Positions 24,851 through 33,527 of a DNA stretch of 64,000 nucleotides are shown here, one piece after another; the first letter of the stretch is position 1; each line of letters begins with the position of its first letter. Source of the stretch: Nocardioides sp. ChNu-153 (GTDB lineage: Bacteria; Actinomycetota; Actinomycetes; Propionibacteriales; Nocardioidaceae); NCBI RefSeq assembly GCF_030466625.1, contig NZ_JADEVT010000005.1:62001-126000 (forward strand). The letters are read 5' to 3'. A model generated the notes under the pieces. It was not told where the DNA came from and did not search any database. It saw only the letters and a list, made by a program, of their open reading frames with translations. A program made the position numbers and the translations under genes.

Positions 24851-25915
24851 GTGGAGACCCGACGCCTCGAGATGTACGTGTCGCTCGTCGACGCGCAGAG
24901 CTTCCGCACGGCTGCGGACGCCCTCTTCATCAGCCAGCCCGCCCTCAGCCAGCAGATCATCCGCCTGGAGACGGACCTCGGCATCCAGCTGCTCGACCGC
25001 TCCACCCGGCCGTTCACCGTCACGGCGGCGGGCCGCGAGTTCTACATCCGCTGCCGCGCGGTGCTCGAGCACGTGAAGGACCTCGAGGGGCTCCTCGGGG
25101 AGATGCACGCCGGCGAGCTGGGGCGGGTGCGGGTCGCCATGGCCCACTCGCTCGTCTTCGGCCACCTGCCGAGCGTCATCAAGGAGTACCGCGACGCCTC
25201 GCCGCAGGTCGACGTGCCCATCACCTACTCCACCACCGCGCAGATCGTCGAGGAGCTCGAGGGCGGCCGCCAGGACGTCGCCGTCCTCCTGACCGAGCAC
25301 ACCGACAAGGGCTTCACGAGCCGCGAGCTCTTCCGCGAGCCGTACCTCGTGGCGCTGCCCGACGACCACCGGCTCGCCGCGCAGGACGAGGTCTCGGTCG
25401 CCGACCTGCGTCACGAGCGGATCATCACAATCCCGCGGCACTCGGCGCCCGAGAACCACGACGCCCTCGTCGTGGCCTGCATGAAGGCCGGGTTCAGCCC
25501 CCGCGGCCCCATCGCGGCGGGCTCGTACCTCGACCACATCGGCATGGTCTCGGCCGGCTCGGGCGTGGCGTTCCTGCCCCGGTCGCTGACGACGATGCAG
25601 ATGCCGAACGTGGTCTACCGCCCGCTCGTGGCGCCGAGCATCCCGACGGTGGTGTCGCTGTCGTGGCACCCCGACCGCGTCACGCCGGCCGTCGCGAAGT
25701 TCATCGAGCACGTGTGCCTCGCCTACCGCCGGCCCGCGGACGCGAGCCGGCCGTGGCTGCCGGCGTACCAGGACCAGCTGGCCCGCACCCGGGCCGGCGC
25801 CCCCCACCAGGACCAGACCGACCCCCAGCCCGACCCCCAGCCCGACCCCCAGCACGACCCCCAGCACGACCCCCAGCACGACCCCCAGCAGCAGAGAGAG
25901 GACGTCACCCAGTGA
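24851..25915 (+). CDS. LysR-family transcriptional regulator with repetitive tail
   Basis: A 354-residue LysR regulator. Residues 1-60 are the winged helix (LEMYVSLVDAQSFRTAADAL, ISQPALSQQIIRLE), and residues 88-290 the effector-binding domain. The C-terminus is unusual: after residue 320 it becomes a repeat of Asp-Pro-Gln with Pro or His, encoded by six 12-base units. The GTG start is two bases after the ATPase stop, so it belongs to the transporter transcript and probably controls it in response to the imported compound or a product. Its own stop overlaps the hydrolase start (GTGA). The tail is likely disordered. Confidence 0.93.
   Translation: METRRLEMYVSLVDAQSFRTAADALFISQPALSQQIIRLETDLGIQLLDRSTRPFTVTAAGREFYIRCRAVLEHVKDLEGLLGEMHAGELGRVRVAMAHSLVFGHLPSVIKEYRDASPQVDVPITYSTTAQIVEELEGGRQDVAVLLTEHTDKGFTSRELFREPYLVALPDDHRLAAQDEVSVADLRHERIITIPRHSAPENHDALVVACMKAGFSPRGPIAAGSYLDHIGMVSAGSGVAFLPRSLTTMQMPNVVYRPLVAPSIPTVVSLSWHPDRVTPAVAKFIEHVCLAYRRPADASRPWLPAYQDQLARTRAGAPHQDQTDPQPDPQPDPQHDPQHDPQHDPQQQREDVTQ
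25820..25891 (+). repeat. Six tandem 12-bp units within the LysR gene
   Basis: The unit GACCCCCAGCMC (M = C or A) repeats six times without interruption: two end in CCC, three in CAC and the last in CAG. Twelve bases keep the frame, adding Asp-Pro-Gln-Pro/His each time, so copy number can change without breaking the gene. The array ends 21 bases before the next start codon. Confidence 0.9.
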
Positions 25916-26703
25916 AGATCGCGCTGTGCCAGATGCGCTCCAGCGAGGACAAGGCCGCCAACCTGGCCGAGATGCGCCGGCTCGCGGAGATCGCCGTGGC
26001 CCGCGGCGCTGAGCTGCTCGTCTACCCCGAGTGGGCCATGTACGAGCTGCCGGACCTCTCGCGCGCCTTCGTCGACAACGCCGAGCCGCTCGACGGCCCG
26101 TTCGCGGGCCAGGTCGGCCAGCTCGCGAAGGAGCACGGCGTCACCGTCGTGTTCGGCCTCGTCGAGACCTCGCCCGACCCCGACCGGGCCTACAACGCGC
26201 TGCTCGTGCTCGGACCCGACGGCGAGCGCGTCGCGGCGTACCGCAAGCAGCACCTCTACGACGCGTTCGGGTTCAAGGAGTCGGACTTCATCTGCCCCGG
26301 TGAGCTCGACGCCCCGGAGACGTTCGCCGTCGGCGGGGTCGAGGTCGGCATGCTGACCTGCTACGACCTCCGCTTCCCGGAGGCGTCGCGCCGCGTCGTG
26401 GACGCCGGCGCGCAGGTGGTGCTCTACCCGGCGTCGTGGGTGCCGGGGCCGCGCAAGGAGTTCCACTGGAAGACGCTGCTGCTGGCCCGCGCCATCGAGA
26501 ACACGGTGTTCGTCGCGGGCGTCTCCCAGGCCCCGCCGCTCGGCATCGGCTCCGCCCTGGCCGTCGACCCGATGGGCTCGACGATCGCCGAGCTGGCGGA
26601 GGCGATCGACGTCGCCGTCTTCGAGGTCGACCCCGGCCGCACCGAGGTCGTGCGCGCCAGCAACCCCAGCCTCGCCAACCGCCGCTACCGGCTCGACGCC
26701 TGA
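25912..26703 (+). CDS. Carbon-nitrogen hydrolase (nitrilase superfamily)
   Basis: A 263-residue hydrolase of amides, nitriles or carbamoyl compounds. The catalytic triad is visible: Glu in YPEWAMYEL, Lys in AAYRKQHLYD and Cys in MLTCYDLRFPE. The cytoplasmic alpha-beta-beta-alpha fold normally forms dimers or larger assemblies. EFHWKTLLLARAIENTVFVA is the conserved segment after the Cys. It most resembles the aliphatic amidase/omega-amidase-like side of the family, but the substrate is undetermined. It overlaps the LysR stop by four bases, so it is probably induced together with the importer and acts on the imported compound. Confidence 0.93.
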   Translation: MKIALCQMRSSEDKAANLAEMRRLAEIAVARGAELLVYPEWAMYELPDLSRAFVDNAEPLDGPFAGQVGQLAKEHGVTVVFGLVETSPDPDRAYNALLVLGPDGERVAAYRKQHLYDAFGFKESDFICPGELDAPETFAVGGVEVGMLTCYDLRFPEASRRVVDAGAQVVLYPASWVPGPRKEFHWKTLLLARAIENTVFVAGVSQAPPLGIGSALAVDPMGSTIAELAEAIDVAVFEVDPGRTEVVRASNPSLANRRYRLDA

Positions 26704-26749
26704 GCGTCCGGCCCGCCCCGACCGACCCTCCGAGAGGACATCCCCACCC

Positions 26750-27493
26750 ATGACCACGACCCCGCAGCTGGGCGCCTGGCTCTCCGACTCCAACACCGCC
26801 GTCGCGGAGATCGTGGCGAAGCTCGGCTACGACTTCGTCATCCTCGACATCGAGCACGGACCGTTCGACCTCGAGACGCTCGAGCGCTTCCTGCCGCTGC
26901 TCAAGGGCCTCGGCCTCACCGTGCTCGCCAAGGTGCTCGTGCCCGAGCGTGGCCCGATCCAGCAGGCGCTCGACTTCGGTGCGGACGGCGTGATCATCCC
27001 GCACGTCGAGAGCCTGGAGCACGCGAAGCTCGTCACGAGCTACGCCAAGTTCCCCCCGCTCGGCGACCGCAGCGCCGCCGGCGGCCGCACGGTGCAGTAC
27101 GGCGGGTTCTCCGACGAGTGGTACCGCAACGCCGACGCCACCACCCTGTGCTTCCCGATGGTCGAGGACGCGGGCGCGTTCGACGACGTCGAGGCGATCC
27201 TGGCGCTCGACACCGTCGACGGCGTCTTCATCGGCCCGACGGACCTGTCGCTGCGCCGTGGCCGCGGCTCCTACACGCGCAGCGAGGAGGACTTCGCCGA
27301 CATCGCCCACGTCGCGAAGTGCGCCGAGGTCGCGGGCAAGCCGTGGATCCTGCCCGCCTGGTCGGAGGCCGAGAAGAAGCTGGCCGCCGAGCACGGCGCG
27401 AGCTACATCGCGCTGCAGATGGTGCACGAGGCTGTCGTGCAGGGCTTCACCGCGCCCAAGCAGCTGATGGAGGGCATCCTCGGGCGGTCCTGA
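26750..27493 (+). CDS. HpcH/HpaI-family aldolase
   Basis: A 247-residue class II aldolase fold, which cleaves 2-keto-4-hydroxy acids to pyruvate and an aldehyde. FVILDIEHGPFDLETLERFL contains the conserved IEHG; GADGVIIPHVESLEHAKLV, CFPMVEDAGAFDDVEAI (metal Glu) and DGVFIGPTDLSL (metal Asp) follow in order. The length is normal. It lies 46 bases after the C-N hydrolase on the same strand and before a strong terminator, so it is probably the last step of one catabolic unit: uptake, amide hydrolysis, then carbon-chain cleavage. The exact substrate is unknown. Confidence 0.93.
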   Translation: MTTTPQLGAWLSDSNTAVAEIVAKLGYDFVILDIEHGPFDLETLERFLPLLKGLGLTVLAKVLVPERGPIQQALDFGADGVIIPHVESLEHAKLVTSYAKFPPLGDRSAAGGRTVQYGGFSDEWYRNADATTLCFPMVEDAGAFDDVEAILALDTVDGVFIGPTDLSLRRGRGSYTRSEEDFADIAHVAKCAEVAGKPWILPAWSEAEKKLAAEHGASYIALQMVHEAVVQGFTAPKQLMEGILGRS

Positions 27494-27501
27494 CCCGCAG
27501 G

Positions 27502-27544
27502 ACGACGGCGGGCGGGGGACGGACGGTCCCCCGCCCGCCGTCGT
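27502..27544. terminator. Bidirectional terminator hairpin
   Basis: ACGACGGCGGGCGGGGGAC (27502-27520) pairs perfectly over 19 bases with 27526-27544 around a five-base loop. It lies between the convergent aldolase (ends 27493) and response regulator (ends 27548). Confidence 0.8.
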
Positions 27545-27547
27545 GCG

Positions 27548-28348
27548 TCAGACGGCCCCGCCCATGCGGTAGCCGACGCCCCGCACGGTGTGGATGAGGC
27601 CGCGGTCGCCCGAGGCCTGGGTGAGCTTGCGGCGCAGGTTGCCGATGTGGACCTCGACGAGGTGGGCGTCGCCGACCCAGTCGTTGCCCCACACGGTGCG
27701 CAGCAGCGCCTCGCGGGTCCACACGCGCGCCGGGGTGCGCATGAGGTGGGTGAGCAGGTCGAACTCGGTGCGCGTGAGGTCGACCTCCTCGTCGAGCACG
27801 AACGCGCGGCGCCCGTCGACGTCGATCGCGACGGGACCGTGGCGCAGGACCTCGTGGTCCGCGGGGACGGGCGCCCCACCGAGCACGACGGTCTCGACGG
27901 CGCTCGCGGGCGTCGCGTCCTCCACGACGGGGATCGCTCCGCTGCCGCTGCCGCTGCGGGGACGGCGGAACATCGCGGTCACCCGGGCCTGCAGCTCACG
28001 CGGGCTGAACGGCTTGACGAGGAAGTCGTCGGCGCCGGTCTGCAGGGCCATGAGGCGGTCCACCTCGTCCTGGCGCGCGGAGACGACGATCAGGTAGGCG
28101 TCGGAGAACTCGCGGACGCGGCGGCACACCTCCAGCCCGTCGATGCCGGGCAGGCCCAGGTCGAGGGTGATGAGGTCGGGCTCCCACTCCCGCGCGAGCT
28201 GCAACCCGTCGCGGCCGGTGGCCGCGGTGCGGATCACGAACCCCTGCGCCGAGAGGGTCAGGTCGATGAGCGAGCGGATGTCCGCATCGTCCTCCACCAC
28301 GAGGGCACGACGGTCCGGGCTCCCGTCGCCCGCCACTCCTGGTTCCAC
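27548..28348 (-). CDS. OmpR/PhoB-type response regulator, orphan
   Basis: A 266-residue two-domain regulator. The receiver domain (residues 14-128) has the acidic pair EDD, the phospho-acceptor Asp in LITLDLGLPG, a Ser in IVVSARQ and the Lys in FLVKPFSP. A 45-residue Ser/Gly- and Ala-rich linker follows. The DNA-binding winged helix (residues 175-264) has LTRTEFDLLTHLM and VEVHIGNLRRKL with HTVRGVGYRMG. No histidine kinase is adjacent, so its partner is elsewhere. It starts at GTG 28348, or less likely GTG 28336, and shares a short divergent promoter region with SURF1. Confidence 0.93.
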   Translation of the reverse strand: MEPGVAGDGSPDRRALVVEDDADIRSLIDLTLSAQGFVIRTAATGRDGLQLAREWEPDLITLDLGLPGIDGLEVCRRVREFSDAYLIVVSARQDEVDRLMALQTGADDFLVKPFSPRELQARVTAMFRRPRSGSGSGAIPVVEDATPASAVETVVLGGAPVPADHEVLRHGPVAIDVDGRRAFVLDEEVDLTRTEFDLLTHLMRTPARVWTREALLRTVWGNDWVGDAHLVEVHIGNLRRKLTQASGDRGLIHTVRGVGYRMGGAV

Positions 28349-28407
28349 AAGGGGTGATTCTTGCAGATGAACCCCTACCGGCGCGGGAGGACCGGCTGCT
28401 GGGTCCG

Positions 28408-28413
28408 TACTCT
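28408..28413 (+). promoter_or_regulatory. -10 element of a probable leaderless promoter
   Basis: TACTCT lies six bases before the GTG at 28420, the same spacing as at 11141. The intervening GGTGGA could alternatively serve as a weak ribosome site. Confidence 0.4.
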
Positions 28414-28419
28414 GGTGGA

Positions 28420-29313
28420 GTGTCCGGCCGTTCCGTCCCCCCCGCGCTGCGCGCGCGGGTGCTGCCGGTGCACCTGCTGGGCCTCGCGGCGGTCTCCGTG
28501 GCGACGGGCCTCGGACTCTGGCAGCACGACGCCTGGCAGGCCCACCGCGAGCTCGCCGCTCGCGAGGTGACGCAGCGCGAGCCCGTCGCCCTCGACGACG
28601 TGCTCGACCCCGGCACCCCGTTCCCCGGCTCGGACGTCGGCGTCCCCGTCACGGTGACGGGCACCTGGCAGGACGGCACGACGTTCCTCGTCTCCGACCG
28701 CGAGCGCGACGGCGTCGACGGCTGGTGGGTGGTGACGCCCGTCGCCACCGACGACGGCGACGGCGCCGTGCTCCCCCTCGTGCGCGGCTGGACCGACGAC
28801 GCCGACGCGCTGCCCGCGGAGCCGAGCGGCGCCGTACGGGCCGTCGCTTGGCTGCAGCCCGGCGAGGGCACGGGGGCCACCGACGACGACCCCACCGACC
28901 GCGTGCTGCCCCAGCTGCGGATGGCGGACGTCGTGCGGTTCGTGGACGCGAGCCTCTACGACGGGTACGGCGTCGTCGACGCCACCGGCGAGATCCCGCT
29001 GGCCGAGGCCGCGCCGGCGCCCGAGAACACCGGCACGGACGGCCTAGCCGCGGTCGGGCCCGAGGAGGTGCCGTCGGTCGCCGGCGACACCGGACTGCGC
29101 AACCTGCTCTACGCGGTCGAGTGGTGGATCTTCGCCCTCTTCGCCGCCTTCGTGTGGTGGCGCTTCGTCAAGGACGAGGTCGATCGCGCCGCGGGCCGCA
29201 CGGTGGGCCTCGTGCCCTCCGGCGCCGCCCCCGACGGTCAGCCCGGCGCGGAGCCGTCGGGGGAGGACCGGGACCGGGAGACGGCGACCCGGGCAGTACC
29301 GTCGAGCCCGTGA
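28420..29313 (+). CDS. SURF1-like cytochrome oxidase assembly protein
   Basis: About 297 residues with two membrane segments, one near residue 20 (LPVHLLGLAAVSVATGLGLW) and one near 235 (EWWIFALFAAFVWWRFVKDE), flanking an extracytoplasmic beta domain. VPVTVTGTWQDGTTFLVSDR and GWWVVTPVATDDG match the SURF1 core, which helps insert heme or assemble haem-copper oxidase. The tail after residue 260 is hydrophilic. I prefer GTG 28420 to an upstream frame opening because a -10 box precedes it. The stop overlaps the DUF3817 gene (GTGA), an arrangement common in actinobacteria. Confidence 0.88.
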   Translation: MSGRSVPPALRARVLPVHLLGLAAVSVATGLGLWQHDAWQAHRELAAREVTQREPVALDDVLDPGTPFPGSDVGVPVTVTGTWQDGTTFLVSDRERDGVDGWWVVTPVATDDGDGAVLPLVRGWTDDADALPAEPSGAVRAVAWLQPGEGTGATDDDPTDRVLPQLRMADVVRFVDASLYDGYGVVDATGEIPLAEAAPAPENTGTDGLAAVGPEEVPSVAGDTGLRNLLYAVEWWIFALFAAFVWWRFVKDEVDRAAGRTVGLVPSGAAPDGQPGAEPSGEDRDRETATRAVPSSP

Positions 29314-29717
29314 GAGGAACCCTGCTCCGCTACCGCGTCATGGCGACGATCGTCGGTGTCCTGCTGGTCGTGCTGATCCTCGTCGGCGTGCCGCTGGCGA
29401 ACTTCGACGGCACCGAGATGTGGGGCTTCGTGCCCAGCACGCCCGCCTGGGTGACGCCCGGCTCGGGTGCCCAGGAGATCGGCGAGGCCATCACGCACCA
29501 GCTCGGCGTCGCGCACGGCTGGCTCTACATGATCTTCCTCGTCACGGCCTTCCTGCTGGCCCGCAAGGCGCTGTGGGAGCCCGGCTTCACCGTGCTCGTG
29601 CTGCTGTGCGGCACGGTCCCGCTGCTGTCGTTCTGGGCCGAGCACAAGGCGACGGCGCGCGTGAAGAAGGAGTACGCCGCCGAGCTCGCCGCCCCGCGCG
29701 GCGCGCCCGCGGCGTAG
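29310..29717 (+). CDS. DUF3817 integral membrane protein
   Basis: A 135-residue membrane protein with three predicted helices: MATIVGVLLVVLILVGVPL, HGWLYMIFLVTAFLLARKAL and FTVLVLLCGTVPLLSFWAEH. The HxxxGxxH-like pattern (GEAITHQLGVAHGWLY) is the family hallmark. The function is unknown; the family is often found beside SURF1 in actinobacteria and may aid respiratory complex assembly. It starts within the SURF1 stop. A hairpin with ACGGCGCCCG arms (29762-29813 region) follows and probably ends the transcript. Confidence 0.88.
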   Translation: MRGTLLRYRVMATIVGVLLVVLILVGVPLANFDGTEMWGFVPSTPAWVTPGSGAQEIGEAITHQLGVAHGWLYMIFLVTAFLLARKALWEPGFTVLVLLCGTVPLLSFWAEHKATARVKKEYAAELAAPRGAPAA

Positions 29718-29816
29718 GCCGTCGTACTCCCCCCACCGCGCCGCCGTACCCCCGGACGCAGGACGGCGCCCGGCCTGCCGGAGCAGGACGGGCGCCGTTC
29801 GTCGTGCGGGGGAGCC

Positions 29817-30428
29817 TCAGGCGCGGTCGTCGTTGATGTCGACGACCTCGAGCGGCTCGTCCGGCGTGGTCGCCCGGTGGGGGGCCTCGCCGGCGTCGGC
29901 GAGCGCCTCGTCGGGCGAGGCACCCGCACCCTCCTGACCCGTGGTCGCCGGGGGAGCCGGCGGCGGGGGCGGGGTGTAGGTCGACTGCCAGTTGTCGCTG
30001 CCCGAGCCGGACAGCTTCTTCGCCACGACCGTGGCGCCACCGGCGACGAGCAGGAGGAGCACCAGGTTGCGCAGGCGGTGCTTCTTCTTCGGCGGGTCGG
30101 ACTGGAGCGCGGCGACCTTGACCTCGGCGGCCTGCAGGCCGGCGAGCGCCTTGGCGGCCGCGAGGTCGCGGCCCTCGTCGAGCTTGGCCTTGCCCTTGGC
30201 CACGTGCGGGGCCGCGGCAGCGGCAGCGGCCGCCGCCGTGGTGGCGGCCTTCGCCTTGCCGGCGGTCACGTGGGGAGCCGCCTTCTCGCGGGCGTCGGCG
30301 ATGACCGGGGCCGACTTCTCCTTGGCCGTGGTGACGGCGGCCTCGAGCTGCGGGCGCAGGGTGTCGGCGAAGTCGCTCGCCTGGTCCTTCGCCTGCTCCA
30401 GGAACGTCTTCTTCTTGCGGAAGCCCAT
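29817..30428 (-). CDS. Ala/Lys-rich single-span membrane protein
   Basis: A 203-residue protein. Residues 1-110 are long amphipathic Ala/Lys helices (FLEQAKDQASDFADTLRPQ, then repeated KAKAATTAAAAA patterns), probably coiled coil or membrane-associated, resembling YtxH or phasin-like proteins. Around residues 119-137 there is one membrane helix (LRNLVLLLLVAGGATVVAKK). A Pro-rich then acidic tail follows (TPPPPPAPPATT). No enzyme motif. It may be a structural or stress protein at the membrane. It is convergent with DUF3817 and divergent from ppiA. Confidence 0.7.
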   Translation of the reverse strand: MGFRKKKTFLEQAKDQASDFADTLRPQLEAAVTTAKEKSAPVIADAREKAAPHVTAGKAKAATTAAAAAAAAAPHVAKGKAKLDEGRDLAAAKALAGLQAAEVKVAALQSDPPKKKHRLRNLVLLLLVAGGATVVAKKLSGSGSDNWQSTYTPPPPPAPPATTGQEGAGASPDEALADAGEAPHRATTPDEPLEVVDINDDRA

Positions 30429-30610
30429 CTGGTTCCTTCCTCTCGTCGCGTGTGGCCTTCATTCGACCATGCCGTGGCAAGCGGTGTCGCGGGACACCGC
30501 ACGAGGGGGCCGGTACCCCGTCGTACCCCTCGGGGAACCATTGGCCGTGCGTGCGAGGATTCCCGGGGCGGCACGCGACCGTGCCGGCTCGACCCGATCG
30601 AAAGGCTGAC

Positions 30611-31138
30611 ATGGCTGACCTCAAGGCCACGCTGAAGACGAACCGCGGCGACATCGTGATCACGCTGTTCCCGAACCACGCGCCCAAGACGGTCGACAAC
30701 TTCGTCGGTCTCGCGGAGGGCACGAAGGAGTTCTCCGACGACGCCGGCCGCAGCGGCGTGAAGTACTACGACGGCCTCGGCTTCCACCGGGTCATCGAGA
30801 ACTTCATGATCCAGGGCGGTTGCCCGCTGGGCACCGGCACCGGCGGCCCCGGCTACACCTTCGACGACGAGATCCACCCCGAGCTCGTCTTCGACAAGCC
30901 CTACCTCCTCGCGATGGCGAACGCCGGCACGCGCATGGGCAAGGGCACGAACGGCTCGCAGTTCTTCATCACGGTGGACCGCACGCCGTGGCTGAACCGC
31001 AAGCACACCATCTTCGGCGAGGTGGCCGACCAGGCCTCGCGCGACGTCGTCGACGCCATCGGCACCACGCCGACCGCGGCGGGCGACCGCCCCGTCGAGC
31101 CGGTGGTCATCGAGTCCGTGGAGATCACCCGGTCGTGA
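30611..31138 (+). CDS. ppiA: Peptidyl-prolyl cis-trans isomerase (cyclophilin)
   Basis: A 175-residue single-domain cyclophilin that speeds proline isomerisation during folding. Active-site residues are in place: FHRVIENFMIQGG (Arg, Phe), SQFFITV (Gln, Phe) and WLNRKHTIFGEV (Trp/His region). There is no signal peptide, so it is cytoplasmic. Its place upstream of rhomboid, CrgA and the PknB block is a standard actinobacterial gene order near the chromosomal origin. The stop overlaps the rhomboid start by four bases. Confidence 0.96.
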   Translation: MADLKATLKTNRGDIVITLFPNHAPKTVDNFVGLAEGTKEFSDDAGRSGVKYYDGLGFHRVIENFMIQGGCPLGTGTGGPGYTFDDEIHPELVFDKPYLLAMANAGTRMGKGTNGSQFFITVDRTPWLNRKHTIFGEVADQASRDVVDAIGTTPTAAGDRPVEPVVIESVEITRS

Positions 31139-32052
31139 GCTCGCCCCTCCCGGCCGGGGTGCCGGTCTGCTACCGCCACCCCGGCCGGGAGACGCACATC
31201 TCGTGCCAGCGCTGCGGGCGCCCCATCTGCCCCGAGTGCATGAACGACGCCGCCGTCGGCTTCCACTGCCCGGCCTGCGTGGCCGAGGGCCGCCGTACCG
31301 TGCGGGCCCCCACGACGCCGTACGGCGGCACCCGCCCCGGCAACCCCGCCCTCACCTCGATCGCGCTCGTCGTGGTCAACGTCGGCGTCTTCGTGGCCCT
31401 GCTGGCCACCGGCGGGATCGACGGCACGCTCGGCCGGCTGCTGACGCTCACCCCGCGCGGCGTGTGCGAGGCCGGCGACGGGCGCTTCTTCCCCGGCGTC
31501 TCGGTCGCGGCCGCGTGCCCCGGCACCTGGGTCGACGGCGTCGCCAGCGGCGCCTGGTGGCAGCTGGTGACCAGCGGGTTCGCGCACGTCGCGCCGCTGC
31601 ACCTCGCCTTCAACATGCTGGCGCTCTACTTCCTCGGCCCCCAGGTCGAGCAGGTGATGGGACGGGCGCGGTTCCTCGCCCTGTACGTCGTGTCCCTGCT
31701 CGCCGGGTCCGTCGCCGTGCTGTGGCTGGCGGAGCCCTACTCCTCGACGCTCGGTGCCTCGGGCGCGGTCTTCGGCCTCATGGGGGCGCTGCTCCTGCTG
31801 ATGCTCCGCCTGCGCGCCGACCCGCGCCCGCTCGCCGCGTGGCTGGCCATCAACGTGCTCATCACCGTCGCCGCCGGCAACGGCATCTCCTGGCAGGGCC
31901 ACCTCGGCGGCTTCCTCGGCGGGGTCGCGGCCGCCGCCGTCATCGTCCTCGCCCCCCGCGTACGACGCGCCTGGTGGCAGGCCGCGGGCCTCCTGCTCGT
32001 CGTCGCCGCGCTGCTGGGCCTGGTGGCGCTCCGCGTCGCTGAGCTCGCCTGA
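31135..32052 (+). CDS. Rhomboid-family intramembrane serine protease with zinc-binding N-terminus
   Basis: A 305-residue membrane protease. Residues 10-55 form a B-box-like zinc finger (CYRHPGRETHISCQRCGRPI with CPECM and HCPAC). Six membrane helices follow, with the catalytic Ser in STLGASGAVFGLMGA, the His in WQGHLGGFLGG, and the conserved HLAFNMLALYFLG. It would cut substrates within the membrane. It is coupled to ppiA by a GTGA overlap. The natural substrate is unknown. Confidence 0.94.
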   Translation: MSSPLPAGVPVCYRHPGRETHISCQRCGRPICPECMNDAAVGFHCPACVAEGRRTVRAPTTPYGGTRPGNPALTSIALVVVNVGVFVALLATGGIDGTLGRLLTLTPRGVCEAGDGRFFPGVSVAAACPGTWVDGVASGAWWQLVTSGFAHVAPLHLAFNMLALYFLGPQVEQVMGRARFLALYVVSLLAGSVAVLWLAEPYSSTLGASGAVFGLMGALLLLMLRLRADPRPLAAWLAINVLITVAAGNGISWQGHLGGFLGGVAAAAVIVLAPRVRRAWWQAAGLLLVVAALLGLVALRVAELA

Positions 32053-32225
32053 GGCCGCGCCGACGGGCGGGTGACGCGACCGCCGCCCCCGGGGTGGCGG
32101 CGTACCTGCAGGTTCGTGCAGTGCGAAGACCTGCCCCGCGCGAGGGGGTCCGCCCGGTCGTGCGCCCCTTTACCTTTCTCTCCTCCGCTGCGGCTCCGCA
32201 GCACTCTCGGGAGAGGAACACCCCC

Positions 32226-33476
32226 ATGCACGCACGTCCCCGCGCCCGCGCGCTCGGGCTGCTGGTCGCCGCCGGCGCCCTGGCCGTCCCCGCCGCCCTC
32301 GGCGTCCCCGCCACCGCCAGCCCGACGACCGCCGACGACGCCCTGACGCCGCGCGCGGCCGCGCCCGCCCCCGTCGCGGCCGCGGTGGTGACGCCGCGCT
32401 TCGACGCCGCGGAGGTCGCCCTCATGGCGCGCACCAGCGGCCGCACCGTCGCCCAGCAGGAGGCCCTGCTCGAGCGGCAGGCGGCCTCGAACAACACGCT
32501 GGCGCGGCTGCGGGCGGCGGGGCACGACTTCGACGGCGAGTTCCTCGACGGCAGCGGCCGACTCGTCGTGCGCGCCGCGAGCGCCTCGGCCGACGCCCGG
32601 GCAGCCCGCGCGGCCGGCGCCGTCGTGGCCCCCGCGGCCCACGGGGAGGAGGAGCTGCGGGCGCTGCAGGACCGCTTCGCCGCGGCCGACCTGACGGGCG
32701 TCTCCTCCCTCGAGGTGGACCTGCCGGGCGACCGGCTCGTGGTGGGCCGCTCGGGCGCGACCTCGCCCGAGGTCGAGGCGCTGGTCGCGCGGCACGCCGA
32801 CGCCGTGCGGGTCGTGGAGACCCCGGCGCTGTCGGCCCAGCTGACCGTGCGCGGCGGGGACGCCGTCTACACCTCGTCGGGCGGGCGCTGCTCGGCCGGC
32901 TTCCCGGCGCGGGACTCCGCCGGCGCGCGCTACATGATCTGGGCGGGCCACTGCAACGAGGGCGGCGGCTCCTTCACCTCGGGCGGCAGCCGCATCGGCG
33001 TCTCCGCGGGCTCCGCGTTCACCAGCTACGACGGGCTCCCCGACCGCGACATCGGGGCCCTGCGCATCGACGCGGAGGACACGGTCGCCCGCACGGTCAA
33101 CCCGTACGGCTCGGGCCGCAACCTCGACGCCCTCTCCGGCGCCTCCAAGCCGGCCGTCGGCACGCAGCTGTGCAAGTCGGGCTCCACGACGGGCGTGACC
33201 TGCGGCCAGGTCGCCAGCTACGGCAACACGGTGACCTACTCCGACGCCCAGGGCCGCACCGTGGCCCAGGTCAGCGGCCTCATGCGCTCCACCGTCTGCA
33301 CCGAGGGCGGTGACTCGGGCGGAACCTACACCGCAGGCGGCTACGCGGTCGGCCTCACCTCGGGCGGGCCGAGCACGCAGCGCTGCACCTACAACGGCGG
33401 CTTCGAGAGCGGGAAGTCCTCCTACGTGCAGCCCGTCACCGACGCCCTGGCCTACTACGGCCTCACCTACGGCTGA
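32226..33476 (+). CDS. Secreted alpha-lytic/streptogrisin-type serine protease precursor
   Basis: A 416-residue pre-pro-protease of the S1E type. The signal peptide (residues 1-35) is followed by a pro-region of about 170 residues that includes the alpha-lytic pro-domain segment ARLRAAGHDFDGEFLDGSG. The mature domain starts around residue 215 (GGDAVYTSSGGRCSAGFPAR). The catalytic triad is His in WAGHCNEG, Asp in LPDRDIGALRI and Ser in TEGGDSGGTY, with Cys residues placed for the usual disulphides. The pro-region acts as a folding catalyst and inhibitor before autocleavage. GAGAGG lies upstream of the ATG. Confidence 0.94.
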   Translation: MHARPRARALGLLVAAGALAVPAALGVPATASPTTADDALTPRAAAPAPVAAAVVTPRFDAAEVALMARTSGRTVAQQEALLERQAASNNTLARLRAAGHDFDGEFLDGSGRLVVRAASASADARAARAAGAVVAPAAHGEEELRALQDRFAAADLTGVSSLEVDLPGDRLVVGRSGATSPEVEALVARHADAVRVVETPALSAQLTVRGGDAVYTSSGGRCSAGFPARDSAGARYMIWAGHCNEGGGSFTSGGSRIGVSAGSAFTSYDGLPDRDIGALRIDAEDTVARTVNPYGSGRNLDALSGASKPAVGTQLCKSGSTTGVTCGQVASYGNTVTYSDAQGRTVAQVSGLMRSTVCTEGGDSGGTYTAGGYAVGLTSGGPSTQRCTYNGGFESGKSSYVQPVTDALAYYGLTYG

Positions 33477-33527
33477 GCGGGCCGCACCGGGTGGCCGCCA
33501 CCCGGCGCACGGAATGACACACGTGTA

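Noticed and set aside
23053..25023. Minus-strand open frame of over 600 codons opposite the ATPase gene
   Set aside because: The plus strand has two full Walker A/B sets; the antisense frame has no motifs.
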